64,000 nucleotides of DNA, taken from assembly GCA_002205965.3 (NCBI GenBank), contig NADL03000480.1, positions 186,001 to 250,000 on the forward strand, in the 5' to 3' direction. The notes beneath the pieces were generated by a model that saw only the letters and a program-made list of their open reading frames with translations, did no database searches and was not told where the DNA came from. Below are positions 34,639 to 48,859 of the stretch, piece after piece (positions within the stretch are counted from its first letter, which is position 1; every line of letters starts with the position of its first letter). The DNA is from Kappaphycus alvarezii (lineage: Eukaryota; Rhodophyta; Florideophyceae; Gigartinales; Solieriaceae). The position numbers and the translations under genes are program-made.

Positions 34639-37600
34639 CTAGCCGTGTGAGGTGTGGCTCACTACGATTCCAGGCGCCTGCTTCCCTTTTGTTTGTGCTT
34701 TTGGGCAGTCTTCCCAAGAATCAGAATCATCTATCCTCCCAACGCTGATTTCCAGATCCAGGAATCCGGTGCTACATATCTTGTCCAATTTCTTGTATAT
34801 CTCTACGTTGAATCTCGTCAGCGCGTTTAATATGTTCAGTTCGACCGGTATCCAGCGTATCACGTTTGCGTCGCCACTTTCAAAACTGTTCCTGATTCTT
34901 TGTACCGTTTGGTGAAGAAGGTACTCGCGCCATTCATGAAGCGTGGTCACAGTGGCCCACAGTCCGAGTGAATCAACATTTAGCTCGTGTTTCACGCCCG
35001 TGCGTGGAAACAGCGTGTTGATCGATGTTTTCATATAATATCCTCGATCGCCTGCAGTGGCTGCGGCCAGTACTTCAGTGCCGTACGAGTAATGACTAAT
35101 CTGATGCTGCTTTTGGAATGAGCACTCAACTACGTGACTCACATCTCTTAAGGTTGTTCCTGATTTGGCCAATAGTCCAATCGGAAATCCAGTTTGCCCA
35201 TAATCTCTGTCTTTTGGATCTGCAGCGTCAGAAAAGGAAAAGAAAGATACGCCAGAAGCATTTTTTACCTTTTTGTACGAGATTTTTTAGCTGAGTTTCT
35301 TGAGCTCGGATACCATGTGGTTAACATCGACAAGGTGTTCCACCTTTAGTCTCGCAACCCGTTATTGCATCAGGGGGAAACTTATGCAGCTTCTGGGAGC
35401 GCTTCATTTCCAAAGTATAGTAATGTTCCGGCGAGTGAGAAGTATTGCTGTATCTCGGATGCGTTGACCGGCTAAGCCCTCTGTTTGCATGCTTTCATGA
35501 CATATGTATGGGCTGGACTCGGTTCCAGTACTCTGACATTGATATATTAATGTCACCATTCCCGTGCATATTGATTTCGCATCAAGCAAATAGGAACTTA
35601 GGCTTTTTCTTTATCATCCGAATCTCTAATTGTTTTGACATTTTTTCAATGAAGTCGTCAAGTTCTTCTCGTTTCCCCTCGTCCAAAACGTCATCCATCA
35701 GATTTGCAAGCAGCTTAAGTTTCCCTTTCGTATCTCTCCTGACGAATATCTGGCTGATACCTGTAACTCTCGCTAGTGCTACATCTGTCAACATCCACGC
35801 TTCCGATGCGAGCATCCATTCGCGTCCTGCTTCTACGATGCCATACGGTACTTTGAGAAATTTACATAACACACCGAGCTGTTCTTTGTGCATTAAGTGC
35901 AATTCACGTGGTGGTCTGACATTACCTTCTCTTTTTATCGGTCTACTCTGCAAGTATGCACCCTTGATATCCGCTGCGCCTATATAGAACTGTAGGAATG
36001 TAAAATGTAAATTAGCAATCGAACGACGTTAACTTGTGCATTGAGAGAGTATTTTCGGACTCGATACCTATCATTGTCCTCATTACCATACGGACAAAGA
36101 CGTGCTTTTAGCTTCCGTTTGTTTGTTTCTGTTTTGATCATATAACCCACGTGCGACCTAATGATGTTTGCGTCTGTTGGTAGGTCACTTTCGCGGACTT
36201 CTTGGAATAATTCGGCCCAGTTGTCGTTGTATTCGGTTTGAAACACTTGCTATACTATCCAAACTGGTGCGAACTCGATTATCTTCTTCGTAACTTGTCT
36301 GGATCCAATTTGCTGGTATATCTCTTCCAGTACGCGGTCCTTGTCGTATTCCAATACGTGTGGTTTCTCTGGTGGCATCGAAATTTCATGTTCGAGCTTT
36401 CCAATGTATTTGAGTATCCCGCAATGCAGGATCTTAAATGGCTTGTCAGGTCATTTGACTACGGTGATTCAGAGTTCGTGCTCGTTGTCGTCGGCTGTGT
36501 CGGTTGTGCTGGCGGAGAGTAGCGCGTCGATGTTAGATGGACATTGCGCTCGTGCCTCGTGCCTATTACTCTTCCCTTTGTCCATCAAATTGTCCATCTA
36601 ATCACCTAGAGAGCATTACATTTACTCTCTCGTGAGTTCTGACCGAGGTGCGAGTTTGAGGTCTTCGTAAGCGGGTCTCATTAGTGGGCCTTTTTCTTGG
36701 GTTCCATTCTTCATTCGCTTTGCTTCGACTAATTTTTCATGGTCTTTCTCGATACGTGTTAGAATCCATTCGTCACGTTCATTCCCTTTGATTGATGAGT
36801 GCCATACCCAAACCAATCTCCATTGTTTTAGCTGGATGTCCTTGGTATTGTTTGCCTTGGCTCGTAAGGCACGTTGCAAAGCCCGTGTGGCTGCTTGTTC
36901 TACGTGAGCATCTAGGATGAACTGCGGTACTTTCGCTGCTGGTAATCCGAGTAAAGAGGGTTGGTACCCTCGCACTAACTGGAATGAGCTCAGTATGCGT
37001 GAACCTGAGAAAAAGTTTGATAGTAGTACTGCTCGTGTTACGATGTCCTCGTTAGTGCAGTTTTATATTTCTTCATCTATCTTACGGATGACATTCTTGA
37101 CTGTCTGAATCTTGCGTTCGATGAATCCTGTTTTGTTTTGTTTCCTGATTGGCTGCGGTTTGACTGTTATGTTGTGTCCGTCGAGGATGTTTCGGAGTGG
37201 TTGTCGGTTGTATTCGTCATCTGAAGAGAGTGAGGTTGGTGCTCCATGCCTGAATATCCAGTGTGTCTCCAGCAGCTTACAGATCATCTACGCATTCTTA
37301 TTTACTGTAACTGCGCCTTTCGAGAGCCTTGTGACGTTGTCCGTTACGAATAATATTGTTTGCCGTTGACTTTTCAGGAATTCTTTGTAAAGATTCGTTA
37401 GTATCTAAATGTTTAATGCATGGTTGACGTTAGTGAGAAAGACTTTGATGCTCGGTTGCGGTCTTCCAGATTGGGCGCATATCCCACATGCCGCATATAC
37501 TTCCTGAATTGCCTGTCCTAGGTCCGCAGTTAATATTCCTGATTGTCTGCATAGAGCTATGACCTGATCAGCTGGTGCATAAGTGTCTTTGTGGATTCCC

Positions 37601-39279
37601 TTGGTGAACACACGTTGGCCCCGTCATGTCTGTGTGGCGAGGTTTGCGGAGAGTAAGCTTCTTATGCAGGTAGCGGGCCTTGGTGTCACTTCGAGTCTAA
37701 TGCTTTCAACAAGGTGATTAACGTCATCACCGGACAGGTAGGTCTCGAACACCCTTGTTGATACGTCCGATGGCCTTTTGAACCTCAATTTCGGGATGAT
37801 AGAAATGTTATCTTGAGGCACGAACTTTTCAACGTTGAGTCCGACTACAAGCACTGAATCACCATTAACCATGTCACCTCAAAACGTACAAGTTTTATCG
37901 TTTACATCAAGAACAGTTAATTATCATATCCAAATCACAGGTCTGGGATCATGGCATGCTTCACCCCATCCTTCTATGTATGTTTTTTGTGGCGATGAGA
38001 TTGTAAGGCCAATTTCGAGTATGTCGCAGAGTTTGGTGGCATTGTTAATTCCACCAATTAATCGCGATTGTCCTGGGTCGTAGATGGGTTTTGGGTCCCG
38101 CATTAGTTACTGAAGTACTGCTGCGACGGTGGCGACTTATCCCCTTTGTTGTGCCTGTCTCCGAGTTGCTGCTGGTCGGCAAATCGGACAGTTTTTTCCG
38201 GGCTGTGATCGCTGGCAAGTAATTTGCTGTTTATACAGTTCCTAAGGTCATCAGCGCGGTTGCTTTTTATGTCCTTTTATTTTTTTTGATACGTGACTAT
38301 TTCCGACCTTCCCCGTACAAGGGAAACTGCGGGTTCCCGGTCCAATGTTAAATGCCTTTTCAGGCATGGAAGCGCATGTTTAGCTTGGCACCAGCTCCCG
38401 GTGTGATTTCACTGCCAAAATAGTGGTTCTGTGTCACTTGATATGTGTTGTGGTCATCATGCTGCCAATATTTTGCAGAGTGCGTTCGTATCTTTCATTA
38501 TTGCTTGTACGGTTGCTGATCTCAAGTTCCGTGGCCCGGATGTTTTCAGATCTGCAGTTGCGTCATCAAGTCCGAATGTAAGTTCCGGTCTTTCTTCTTG
38601 GGAACGAGCGGTCTTTTTTTCTCGATAGGGCGGATCAATGCTGCTGTTTGTTGATTTTCTCCAGTACGTTGTCCACATTAAGTCCGCGGTTGTTGTCCGT
38701 GTCTTTTTCGTCAAGTGCTATCCTTGCTGCTCTGATTGGCTCTTTCAGTTCCTTAAATTGGTCGGGTCCCAAGATTCTTGCTTTTGCTTTGCTCACTTTG
38801 GTCTTTCTTTTCCACAAGCCAGCTGAGTAGGTTGTTCGATACTGTCTCCGGGAGTGCTGAGTTCTCGAGCATAATGAGGGCTGTTTGTTGTTTTTCATGG
38901 TCCGTTGGTGAATGTCTAGAGCAGTTCATGTGGTCCTGGGCTACTCCGCGGAAACACTCAGCAAACGTGTCATTGTCTTCTGTAATGAAGCGTCTGCAGC
39001 TGAAGACCTTTCGTCCCAGGGTAATAATTCTACTAGCTGCATCCATTGGTGAATCCTTGGCTACGATGAGAAGCATTTTTCGACAATCATTCGTTGGTAC
39101 CGGAAGTACAACGTGAAATCGTCGTAAGTTTCGAAAGTTAGTGTTTCGTCTTGTATTTCCACTTCGAGGATTCTTCCATAAAAAAGGTCCATAGCCGCGT
39201 AAATTGCATGTACTAGACCATTCGCGATACCTTCAGCTTTGCTGTCGCCGTTGCTAGCGAACGCACGCACTCTGCGCAT
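34639..39279 (-). pseudogene. Copia element 4 gag-pol polyprotein, disrupted
   Basis: Gag fragments 38457-39279; protease near 38079 with the active-site triad written D-P-G (YDPGQSRLIGG); pre-integrase region with C-x2-C at 37405-37611; integrase core with the E in KTGFIERK (37063-37287); a linker block PLMRPAYEDLKLAPRS (36640) conserved with element 5 (IRAAYEDLRLSSKS). RT N-terminal half 35980-36246; palm 35582-35953 with PYGIVEAGREW and L-M-D-D in place of Y-V-D-D; RNase H 34639-35172 (YGTEVLAAATAGDRGY, NVDSLGLW). Several frame changes and stops. Unlike element 5, the coding region ends within about 10 bp of the 3' LTR. Confidence 0.85.
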
Positions 39280-39401
39280 CTTTATCCGTATTTCATTCGT
39301 ATTTCGCAGCGGCAGTAGTACCTATATTTGTGAGATGTCAGTCTTGGTGCGTTCAACAGCCGATTCTCCGCCAACTCAGATCCCCCTGGGCCCATAAGTA
39401 T

Positions 39402-39820
39402 TGAATGGCCCGTGCACTGTAAAAGGAAATGTGCTGACTAGTGCTAACAAGCACTGGATTGCGGCTGAGGGATGAGTTGCTTCGGAGATTGGGCAGGCAA
39501 GGAGGATCGGGACAGGATGCCGGCGAGCTGCCTCTAAGTCTATCATGTCAGCCGCTATTGTATTTCATTATGTAGACATTGCTAAGATCTTACGCCTTCA
39601 CCCATGCGCTTGATAGATACATCTACTGTGTGCGCTCTTGTTCTAAATCATCTTGTTTCTTCTACTTTGAATTGGCTATGATCAATTGCGCTAGATCTCC
39701 GTTTACCACATTGTCTTTGTCCAGCCAGTAACTATTGGTTTTGTGCTTCAATTTGGACATCCTGCCGCAAGATCCAGATTTTTGTTGTCTTTATCTCTGC
39801 CTTTCAGTCGTGATCCAACA
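39402..39820 (-). repeat. 5' LTR of Copia element 4
   Basis: 419 bp, the same length as its partner at 34214-34632. Being on the minus strand, this is the promoter-bearing LTR. Confidence 0.95.
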
Positions 39821-41996
39821 ACTGTAAAATTTTTGCTGAAGCTAGTCGCTCCGCAACATTTGCAGGACCCTTAAGCTGCTTAAAGTATAATGAAACAGCA
39901 AACCAATTATGCCAATCGCGTTACAGAAACAATTACGTTGTAGTATACTGGCTCTGCTTACAGACTGCAGAGATCAACTTTTAAAGTAGAGGTAAGGTTG
40001 AACCAGACACAGTTCAGTGAACGGGTTAGGAAATGAGCTCCAAAAAACGGCTAAATCCTGGACGAAAGAAGGCCCATTCTCGGCCTTTACACATAAACAA
40101 GCGATGCGGCGATCTCAAGTCCTCGTAAGAAAAATTTAGGTCTCTTTTTTCCGTTTGTGATGCTTTTGATTTATTCAAAGGTGCTTCATCAAATTTGCAC
40201 CGGCGCGCACTAATGCCAGTAAGTGCTTGGTCTTGGCACTCTTATGGTTTTTCGGGTCTCTTTGGATGCTCCCATTCTCTATACAGCTTCTTATTCCAGT
40301 AGTTTCCGTGATCTCACACGATCTCTTTCCCTTCGCTAATCTACTTGGGTATGAATAAATTATAGTTGTTATATTTGGCGATGCACTTGTCGCTAGTCTT
40401 ACTCTAACATAATTTGGTCCAATTTAGTGCCGGTCTTCCTTCTGCGCTCAAATGCTTCATACGTTGTAACAGATTTTCAGGGGTTCCGAATTCAAACTTA
40501 ACATTTGTTTGTAAGATACCAATCACACTTGTCCCACCTTCATTTGGCAGTTCGGACCTCCTTATACTAGGATGTAATCAACTACCTCCCTATTCGCCAG
40601 CAAAACTTCAGGAGTTTGTAGTACGCAGGACAGATAAATTGACCTCTTTATAATCTCCCTCACCTCCCCCATTTTCTCAAAATATGACACTCGTCGGGAT
40701 TAATCACCTTATCCAGTGTGCGCAACAGTTCCGTATTTCGAATTGAAGCGCTTTCTAAATCTCTGTGGGAAGAAGTGCTCAAATAGAAAGACAGCAGTTG
40801 TCGCGAATGCCCCAGTTTAGCACCCACGAAGAATTGATTCTATACGACGAACTGCGCAGGTCAAATTGAAATTCACTTGAATAGTATCTAATTTTCCGAA
40901 TGAACATGACTAAAACCTAATTTTCCTCAATATTCGTCTGAACTTATTGATTACGTTTTCATCTCAACGCTCAAGAAAATGAGACGTGTACCTGGCATTT
41001 ACGACAACCTCAAAATTACCATCACGAGCAGCCTGAATCAATATAGTTCCTCCCCGCTAGGAAGGGACGTCCGAGAGCATAATATTAGGATGCATAAGTC
41101 CCAGTATTTGTATCATGTACGTACTGATACGCTTCATCAGTGCGGAAAGTTCTGACATTTCCCTGAGATATCAATTCGCGCCCTGAATTGCGTAGTCATT
41201 TCAGTAATTTTAGTAGTACCTTTTAGTCCTCCATGGTGAAACCTACTTCTACTAAACAATCGGATGTGATTCCCTAGAATACTTTCGACGTCTTTTTAAG
41301 CCATGCGAATCCTAAGCTTACATAAATCAGGTATCTGCATTACTTGAATAAATGAATTTTTGTGGTCTTATGAATCTGGTTTTTTAGCATACTGAATTCC
41401 TTGCTTCTTGGGTTTCAGAATTCAGCCGATCAAAAGCGTAAAATGCTCCAACGGAATCGTCGGAAAGGGTATACTTACTAATAGGGACAAATTGCTAGAG
41501 GATGATATTCTCAGAGCCAATTGTACCAAGCTGGAGGTGCTGCAAGCGACAAGAGTGCTACCGAAGTATGGTTTTCGGAACGAGAAGAGTTGAATAAGGA
41601 TAGGGACCAAGGGGATAGAAGTGAGTATAGACGGAACGTGGTCTAAAAGCTGTGCTCAGGGACTAACGTAAAATAAATTCTTTGTAGGGAAGAATTTAAC
41701 ACTCAAAATCTGGACTACTTGGGTCTACACTTCAAGTTGTCTCCCAACTCGCTTGCCTTTTTGTACAGGGAACATTTTAATCAAATTATATAGAATTTTC
41801 ACCAATCCTGAAATATCAAACAAACATACTAAATACCATAAATTAAAGGGAATGTTGTGGACGAGAAAGACTAACACTAGATAATTTCAGGGTAAATATC
41901 CACATATCTTCTTTATACTTTTTGCGCCCGACATCAGACCCAAGTAATCCATCCTAAATATTAATATTCTCAAAAAGTCCCTAAAAGTTCTGTCGA
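39821..41996. other. Spacer without recognisable gene
   Basis: 2.2 kb of increasingly AT-rich sequence to the right of element 4. Short frames (40414-40653, 41408-41593) have no recognisable domain. Confidence 0.45.
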
Positions 41997-42600
41997 ATGG
42001 CACAGGATGATAGAAAGCCTCTTAGGACACATCAAGGCCCTCCAATCACTCCTCATGACCCTCAACCTCCAATTTATCCGCAACAAAGGAGTCCGAGATT
42101 ACTATTACACCCTCATTTTACCCTCTGTATTCCACAGTATCTGCCCAATAGTTGTACACCGGTGGCTCCCAATCCTCCTCACTTTCCGGTCCCTCCTTAT
42201 CTGCCTCAGCCTCCTCCGGCTCCCGTGACTCTTCTGTCTCTTCTTCCTCCTCTCCGACTCTGCCTCCTCGAAACAATGACAGCGGACACACTCCCGAAGG
42301 TGTTCCCGATCCATCCTTCAGCAGTAGTCCTCGTAGTCAGTTGACCCATTGGTCATCAAAGCCAGGCCGTTGGTAGAACTGCGTGCTCTGGATGACTTGG
42401 CGATGGTGAGGGGCGGGCGGAGGATGGTCATATTTAGGACAAGGTTACCAGCCGGTGGATTGGTTGATGGCAGGATCTCGCTTCAACGACGTTGTTATCA
42501 AACTATAATATGGTAATATATTCGAAAATTTTACGACCTTGGGCGAAATAAACAAATTAGAGGCAGTGTTGCAGCCTTGAATTTGCATGAATTCAGGGCA
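41997..42600 (+). pseudogene. Proline/serine-rich coding relic, possibly retrotransposon gag
   Basis: Frame 41997-42344 encodes a Pro-rich stretch (PPHFPVPPYLPQPPPAP); the overlapping frame 42152-42376 continues as Ser/Pro-rich sequence ending SSKPGRW; a third frame from 42435 reads GQGYQPVDWLMAGSRF and, after one TAA, TLGEINKLEAVLQP. The run of coding-like text across frames suggests one broken protein, perhaps a gag, in GC-richer DNA than its surroundings. No zinc knuckle or other domain, so the assignment is weak. Confidence 0.3.
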
Positions 42601-43189
42601 AAAATAAAAAATCTGCTTGATAAAATGTCGGAACTGATTTTGGAAGAACAATCGGATCACGATTCGAAAGATTTCTTTTCGAAAAAGGTGGGCCAAATTT
42701 TCAAACAGAGAATAACAAACGGAGTCGTATCGTGAATTTGGATTCATAAAGTAAAAGAACTGTAGGATTTTGTTTTTGCTGAAAAAAGGTAGGACGATGG
42801 GTTTGAAAATGAGTGGTCGAGAATGGACCGTGGGATGAAGATAAGAGGAATTTGTGGAAAGGAACAGTTTCGTCATAACAGTTTCCTCAGTCTAGTTGGT
42901 CTTCAGTAGTGATGCTGTGAGTTATGAATTTAATACCATCGTGACTAGTGGAGAGGCCCCTATTATCTGCATCCTTAATTCTTCGGGCATAAATGTAAAC
43001 TCTTCTAATTCCAGGCATGTAGTACAATTACCCCTCTTTTATAATTCTCTCAATTGTTTGCTCATTTTAATGTCTAACCAGCTCGTCATTGTTGCCGAGA
43101 ATAGGCGTAAAAAGTTTTTCGCACAGTTTCAATTTCACTTAGCGACATTTTCGTACTCTTTTGATTGTAGTAGAGGCTGGTAGCGCGTT

Positions 43190-46100
43190 ACAGTCAATTT
43201 ATTGTTCAAAAGCACGTTTTATCTTTTCGATAGCAATCTATGTATTTGGCGATAATTAGTTTTTGCATCCCGGCTTTTCGGAGGACCAACAGAGGACAAA
43301 GTGTAACAAATGGAATTCATCTGTTAAAGTTTAAAAAGGAAGTATATTTGCATCAAACCAATGAAATTGGCCAGGGTTTCTATCATTTAGGGCCAACGAA
43401 TTGAAACGTCTCCAAATCACTAAATTCTTGCGGGTGTATAAAAGTTATGCTCCCTTTGTGAGATAAGATCTAACATTATTAAGAGTAAAAAATGCTTTCG
43501 GCAGCCGTTTTTGGCCTCAAGAGGCGGTTAATCGTTCTGTAACAGCGCCTATGTTTCTATCCAAAGTTAACCCTTTTGTCCGATATAAATCCGGTGTTGA
43601 AGACAGGGTATACGGTACTGTACTGTACCATTCAATAGCGTATTTCCGGGGTGTCTCAAAGATTCTATTCGCGAAAAATTTTAAATTTAATCCGAGAAAA
43701 TGGCTACCCAATGGAAATTCATGGCAGTTGGACTTCATACAGGCTCATTAACCGTTCTGTGTGTTCGAGTCCAAGCCCCGATTGCCGATCCCCTGTAATA
43801 CTGATGTGACTCCTATTTCGCTAAATTACCGCTGCCGATAACGATATCTCCACCTATTTTGAAGAATTTCGATTTCTGCAAAAAAGCAAAAAGCAATGTC
43901 AATCACGTTTAGAACAGCTCACCGTGAAAAGGAGCCTCCAAGGTGTCCTAAAACGAGCCGTAAAATCCTTACAGAAAATCTTGAATGAACTCTTAACCTC
44001 TACCCCTTTGAAGAAGGGCGAGAGCACAAAAATAAAGTTGGAACATATCTAATATCATCCATTTCTTCTTTCAGCTCGAGTTTTATTGAATGCTTTTGAT
44101 TATAAACGAAGATGTTCGGGGCTGATTCAGCGAAGAAATAAGAAAAGCCATTACTTGGATTAAGAAAGGATTTTATTATAGAGACAGCCGGGATATTTAG
44201 CATGATGGAGTCATTTCACTACACAAAAATTCATGGAATGGGTTTCGAAGAAGAAATAGGCGTCAAGAGCAATTTATATCTCGTAAAGTGAGTCAATTGA
44301 ATATCTACAAACAATGCTTCTTCATACTCATTTACTTTAGGGGAGCAGGGTAATTCTTCTCCCCCAAATCGATAAAGGTGATGCTTACAAATACAAATAT
44401 GACGACTGACGGGAGACAATTTATTTTTTGGTTTATCGCTAAAGTTCTGGATTTTTTGTGCTGACTGACACATTTAAATCCTTAAAAGGTTGCAATCTGA
44501 TTTTAATATTTCTCAACCTTGACAAAAATATGCCTTTCTTGAGCTATCTAGCATTCTTCAAGAAACAAAATAACTTCACACTTTGACTCGATTTTACGCT
44601 GGGCATCAAAATCGATCAATTTGAATAGACAAATATATGGGTTTCTGTTTGAATCCAAGCTATTATGATTCCTTCGTCGGATTGATGCCTTAGATTCTAC
44701 GTGTCCAGAGCACTTGTTATTGATCATAAATTTTTACAGCGTAGAACCGTCTCTTAGCCATCAAAACAAAAGAAGAACGGTATTTTGGTTTATACTTGCA
44801 AATTTATCTTGAAATAAAAGCTCATTTAAATGCAATTACAAGCCATTTTCTCTTATGTTCTGAACTTTCGAGATGTCCTTTACCTTTTCAGCGTATTTTT
44901 AACAATCTAAATTCAATTTCAATGGATGCTATTAATGCTCAACAGTATTTATAAGATGAACAAAACATCCCTGTACGTGTCTGTTGGAAATCATAAATCA
45001 TGAAACCGCGGAACTCTTAAGTTTATTCTCATTAGCCCATTCGCTGTGATTTTATTGGTCAAACATGTTCAAGTACCTAACCGAGAAATACGTAATCTGA
45101 AGTATAAATTGATCCCCTACTTATCCAAGAAAGTATTCAATCTTTCCTGAATCAAGTACGAAAATAAATTTCGCCGAAAAATTCGAAATATTCAAATGAA
45201 ACCATTTTGTAAATATGTGTAATAAGTCAATTTGAACCACTTAATTTTTCAATAATTTCCATTTATATCACATTTAGTGTAGTTTTACTACTCTGATGCA
45301 TTAATATCACGGTTTTTGTGCTAAAACATAGAGGCATTCAAATTAGGCTTTGATTATTCTTTCCGCCGTTTTGAGACTCTTTTTAAGATGCATGAAATTA
45401 GAAATAATTATAGCATGACAAGAACTGAACTTAGATATAAACACATAGTACAATAAATGATTAGCGTCTTATCATTTTCAAGAACATTTTTCTGCATGCC
45501 GTTTTTTCACCAAAAATAATATGGACCTGTACAGGATTAAAAATGCATAAATGGAGAGATGTAACCAATTTTTTATCTTAGGGACTAAACAAATGTTCAT
45601 ACCTTCTTTTTAAATACCGAAAAGATTTATTATAAATTTCCAGCTTTCATTCCCAAAACCGTTATCCATGGATGATTGACCTGTACTGACGACAAAACGT
45701 AAATTGTTCTTACGTTCAAAGCAATATTTGACAAAAGCTTATTTCTCGTGAGAAATGATGAAAAAATTCTCAAAATATTCTTACGGCGTTTTTTTACGTT
45801 TCTTGAAATTGAAGCCCTCCTTGCTCGCGAATTCTGCTAGATTAATGATTTTGCTTATACTCATATCCAGCCTCGGAGGCTGGAACCCAGATGCGTGTTT
45901 TCACGCGCACACACATTTATTGCTTTACAATACCCTTTCTCAATGCAACTTCCATTATGGAGGATAATTGAATTGTAAATCTACCTGTTTATTGGTTTTT
46001 CTGGGATTCTAATAATTATTCATATTTTTATTGAATGCAGTTATCATGTTATAGACAAACAACGACTTATAACTGTATAATTTTTTGTCCCTGGTTTTTA

Positions 46101-48749
46101 TAAATTGGTTCATATGTACTGACGCGACCTTTTCGAGCAAAAGATTTACGATCCTTCTCTGATCGTTATATGTATATCTGAAACTAGCAACTCCCCCAAA
46201 ATATTTTTGGGTGTCCTATTTTGGCTATTGACGTTGTCCATAGTATGAATTTGGAATTTTTCGATTGCTCTTGCTTCTATTTCACTACTATTAGGTTCAT
46301 TCTAACTATTGAACTCGTAAAAAGCATTAACACTTTGCTTTTCACAATGATATATGAAAAATGAACAATGAGGGCACAAAAATATTTGCGTAAGCAGAAA
46401 AAGACGTAAAAAGTATGGTATGCGGACGATTATGTTTATGTTCAGACTTGATATACGCTGTAAACATGTAAATCTGTTTTAATTTGATCTTTTCGTTCAC
46501 GTGCCTGTACAAAGCAAACAAAAAGCGTTTTCGGTGAACAAACTTCATAAGTTTGTAACATGAACCTTACGTATTAAGTTATTTCTTCTTTATGATTAAT
46601 TAAACTAGAAAAAATGTAAGATCTTATTCTGAAAATATATAGATTTATTTGGAAGCTGATCTAGTATTTTTTCATATTTCTCGTTTGTAAAAACTTGATA
46701 AGATTTGAAGTTTAACAGTACGGCGATCACATACACAAAATTTAATTATAAAAACGAATTTATTTTTACCTGATAAATTAACCATCGCAGTCTCGTAAAA
46801 CGTGGTCTGGGAATTTTATGATTTACAGTTTTTGTGTGAAAATATTGGAAATTTGTGAATTATGTTTTCTTACATTTTAAATTTATTGTTTTGAAACTTT
46901 GAAAGCATATATAGTCATATTTGATAGTTCTTTCTAATATTTAGTAATCTTCTAATGCAGTCTATATACAGAAATATTATTTATGTACATTACCTTTATG
47001 TTTTGAGCACAACTTAAGTTTACAAATTTCTATGCGAAATGGTTGCTTTTAGTTTTTGGCGGACTGGATACATCTACTTAATGCACAGAAAAGATATAAT
47101 TTAAAAGAAATTGAAGTAGAATTTTTGTTTTGTGTGTGGTTTTTCTAGTCTCATATCTTGTATTTTAAACACATAAAAGAAGTGATGAGATATAAGAGTC
47201 TTGACATATTAAGCTTATTATTGGTTTCTGTTCGGATTTCATTTGCACTCTTGGGTAGTAAGCATCAAAGGATGAGATCTTGGTAAGGAAAGTTCAAAAA
47301 TTAAGCGCAGAAAGAAAATTGTCATTGAAACCGTTTATTCTTGATTTCTAAGACTTCTTTTGCTATTTAAGCTTCACTAATTTTTTACGGCTATGAAATA
47401 CACACAGACACGTACAAGAAAAACGCGAACAACTTTTATTTACTGCAACTAGAATATTAAACACTAAAATACAGCGCGGTAGCAGCGAAATAGGTTTGTA
47501 TATCCTTTTAAAATTTTTATGGGCAGAAAATCAAGAAATATTTACAAAAACTAGAGGTATCATTTATTCAGTAGGGGCAAAAACTGCTAAAAACTGTTAT
47601 AATCGAAAAGTTATTATTGCTGCTTATTACATCCGTCAGAAAAGTTGATAAATTAAGTCATTAAGTATATAGTACTTAATTTTCTTGTAGTCAATTACTC
47701 TTAAAATATTATTGCAACTGTACTGAAACTAAGGCTTCAATAAAAGTTTAATAAAAACTCAAAATAGTTCTAAATATAGTTTGTTTTAAAAACAAACTAT
47801 ATGGGAGTATATTTTCTTTTAACAAGCATTCGCTTAGAAATTTAACGGAGCAATAAGATTTAGAATGGTAAATATAATTAAAACAGTTGACATAATATAT
47901 GAAGGGATCGTGTATTACATCCGGAATCGATTACCTAAATTTACTAGCCAGAGTTTCCATAATACATGTGATGCCCGTTATTACTAAGATGTGAAGATAG
48001 GAAAAGTTAGAGTAATTTTGTGCCATCAGTACGTCGAAAACACAGTCACATAAAAATTTCGCATGCAACTTATAGAGCAGTATTAAACGATTCGAACAAC
48101 GCTTTTCGTACCAAGAAATTCACTCAGTGAAAGTTTTTGGTCAGCTTGAACCTCATTCTGCTACGTAAAGTAGTTTTGCTCATAATTTAGCGACAAATTA
48201 TCCGTAATATCTGACTTTTTATTACAGAAAGTACAGTTATACATTTTCGAACATTGTAAACAAGTATTTGCATTTTCAAAACTTTCATATGTACAGCAGG
48301 GGGAAGTTTTGTGCAGCAATTTTAAAGTAAACAATATCTACGTGTAAATTGAAAGAATTTTAAACAGAAATATAGAAGAATGTACAAAAATCAGAAATTA
48401 TTATTACTTGGATGAAAATAATTGCGAGAAGCTTATCTTAAGAAGACCAATAAATAAGAGTACGTTCATGGAGAACTCATTTTAAGACATACTTTCAATC
48501 ATATACAATTCTGTGATTGAATCTGTGTTTGATAGCGGTCCAGGCCGAAGTTTTCTGCAATGGGACATTTATTCAATTTAAAGACGTTTAAATTTATTAT
48601 ATTGAAATGATATAAATACAATCAAGCTATAAATTGGTACATTTGAGAGACTAAAAAGCCATAGTGAGGGTCCATAGATATTAAAATAAATAGAAAACGA
48701 CCCTAATGGCATAAAGGATGTCTACACACAGTCCAAGTCATGAATTGTG
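43190..48749. other. AT-rich region without supported genes
   Basis: About 5.5 kb of strongly AT-rich DNA with only short chance frames on both strands (for example 45755-45967, 46342-46548). A short TACTGTAC cluster at 43608-43630 and a 29-nt perfect palindrome at 47774-47802 are the only structures noted. It continues to the right of element 5, so the two AT-rich parts were contiguous before that insertion. Confidence 0.6.
47774..47802. repeat. Perfect 14-bp inverted repeat
   Basis: ATATAGTTTGTTTT, one A, then its exact complement AAAACAAACTATAT. It can form a hairpin or act as a bidirectional poly(A)/terminator-like site. No gene is adjacent. Confidence 0.6.
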
Positions 48750-48754
48750 ATAGA

Positions 48755-48852
48755 TGTGGGTCATTGCTAGTCCGTCTCCAGCCAGCTACCTAACAGTATT
48801 CCCAAATTTGGGTTGATATTTACCCTTCCCCTGGGAGGTGCCAGGGGTACTG
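48755..48852 (+). repeat. Truncated 5' LTR of Copia element 5
   Basis: Matches the first 98 bp of 54730-54999 (TGTGGGTCATT, CTCCAGCCAG, TTTTCCCAAATTTG-like blocks) and then stops. Confidence 0.85.
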
Positions 48853-48859
48853 TAATCTC

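Larger units (their letters stand above)
34214..39820 (-). mobile_element. Copia LTR retrotransposon, element 4 (GalEa/PyRE-like, minus strand)
   Basis: 5.6-kb element with both LTRs exactly 419 bp and TG...CA ends (in element orientation TGTTGGATC or TATTGGATC to GGGCCA[T/A]TCA). A polypurine tract AGGGGGAGTA directly precedes the 3' LTR. Domain order is Copia. RT text (VRKYSLNAQVNVVRLL, KARLCPYGNEDNDRYR) is typical of the GalEa/PyRE branch known from crustaceans, fish and red algae. LTRs are visibly diverged; no exact TSD (ACTGT follows on the right and occurs 3 bp off on the left). Confidence 0.9.

Noticed and set aside
35445..35987. 180-codon plus-strand frame
   Set aside because: It is antisense to the reverse transcriptase of Copia element 4, whose motifs (PYGIVEAGREW, DD box) read on the minus strand.
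34214..39820. TSD ACTGT for element 4
   Set aside because: It follows the right LTR directly but is 3 bp away from the left LTR, in a region full of ACTGT words, so it cannot be taken as a real duplication.
41408..41600. Basic stretch followed by Leu/Ile-spaced residues, like a bZIP domain
   Set aside because: The basic part and the zipper-like part lie in different frames and the basic part lacks the N-x7-R signature.
42445..42876. 143-codon minus-strand frame in AT-rich DNA
   Set aside because: Composition is Phe/Ser/Ile-rich without domain, and the plus strand here reads more like a decayed protein.
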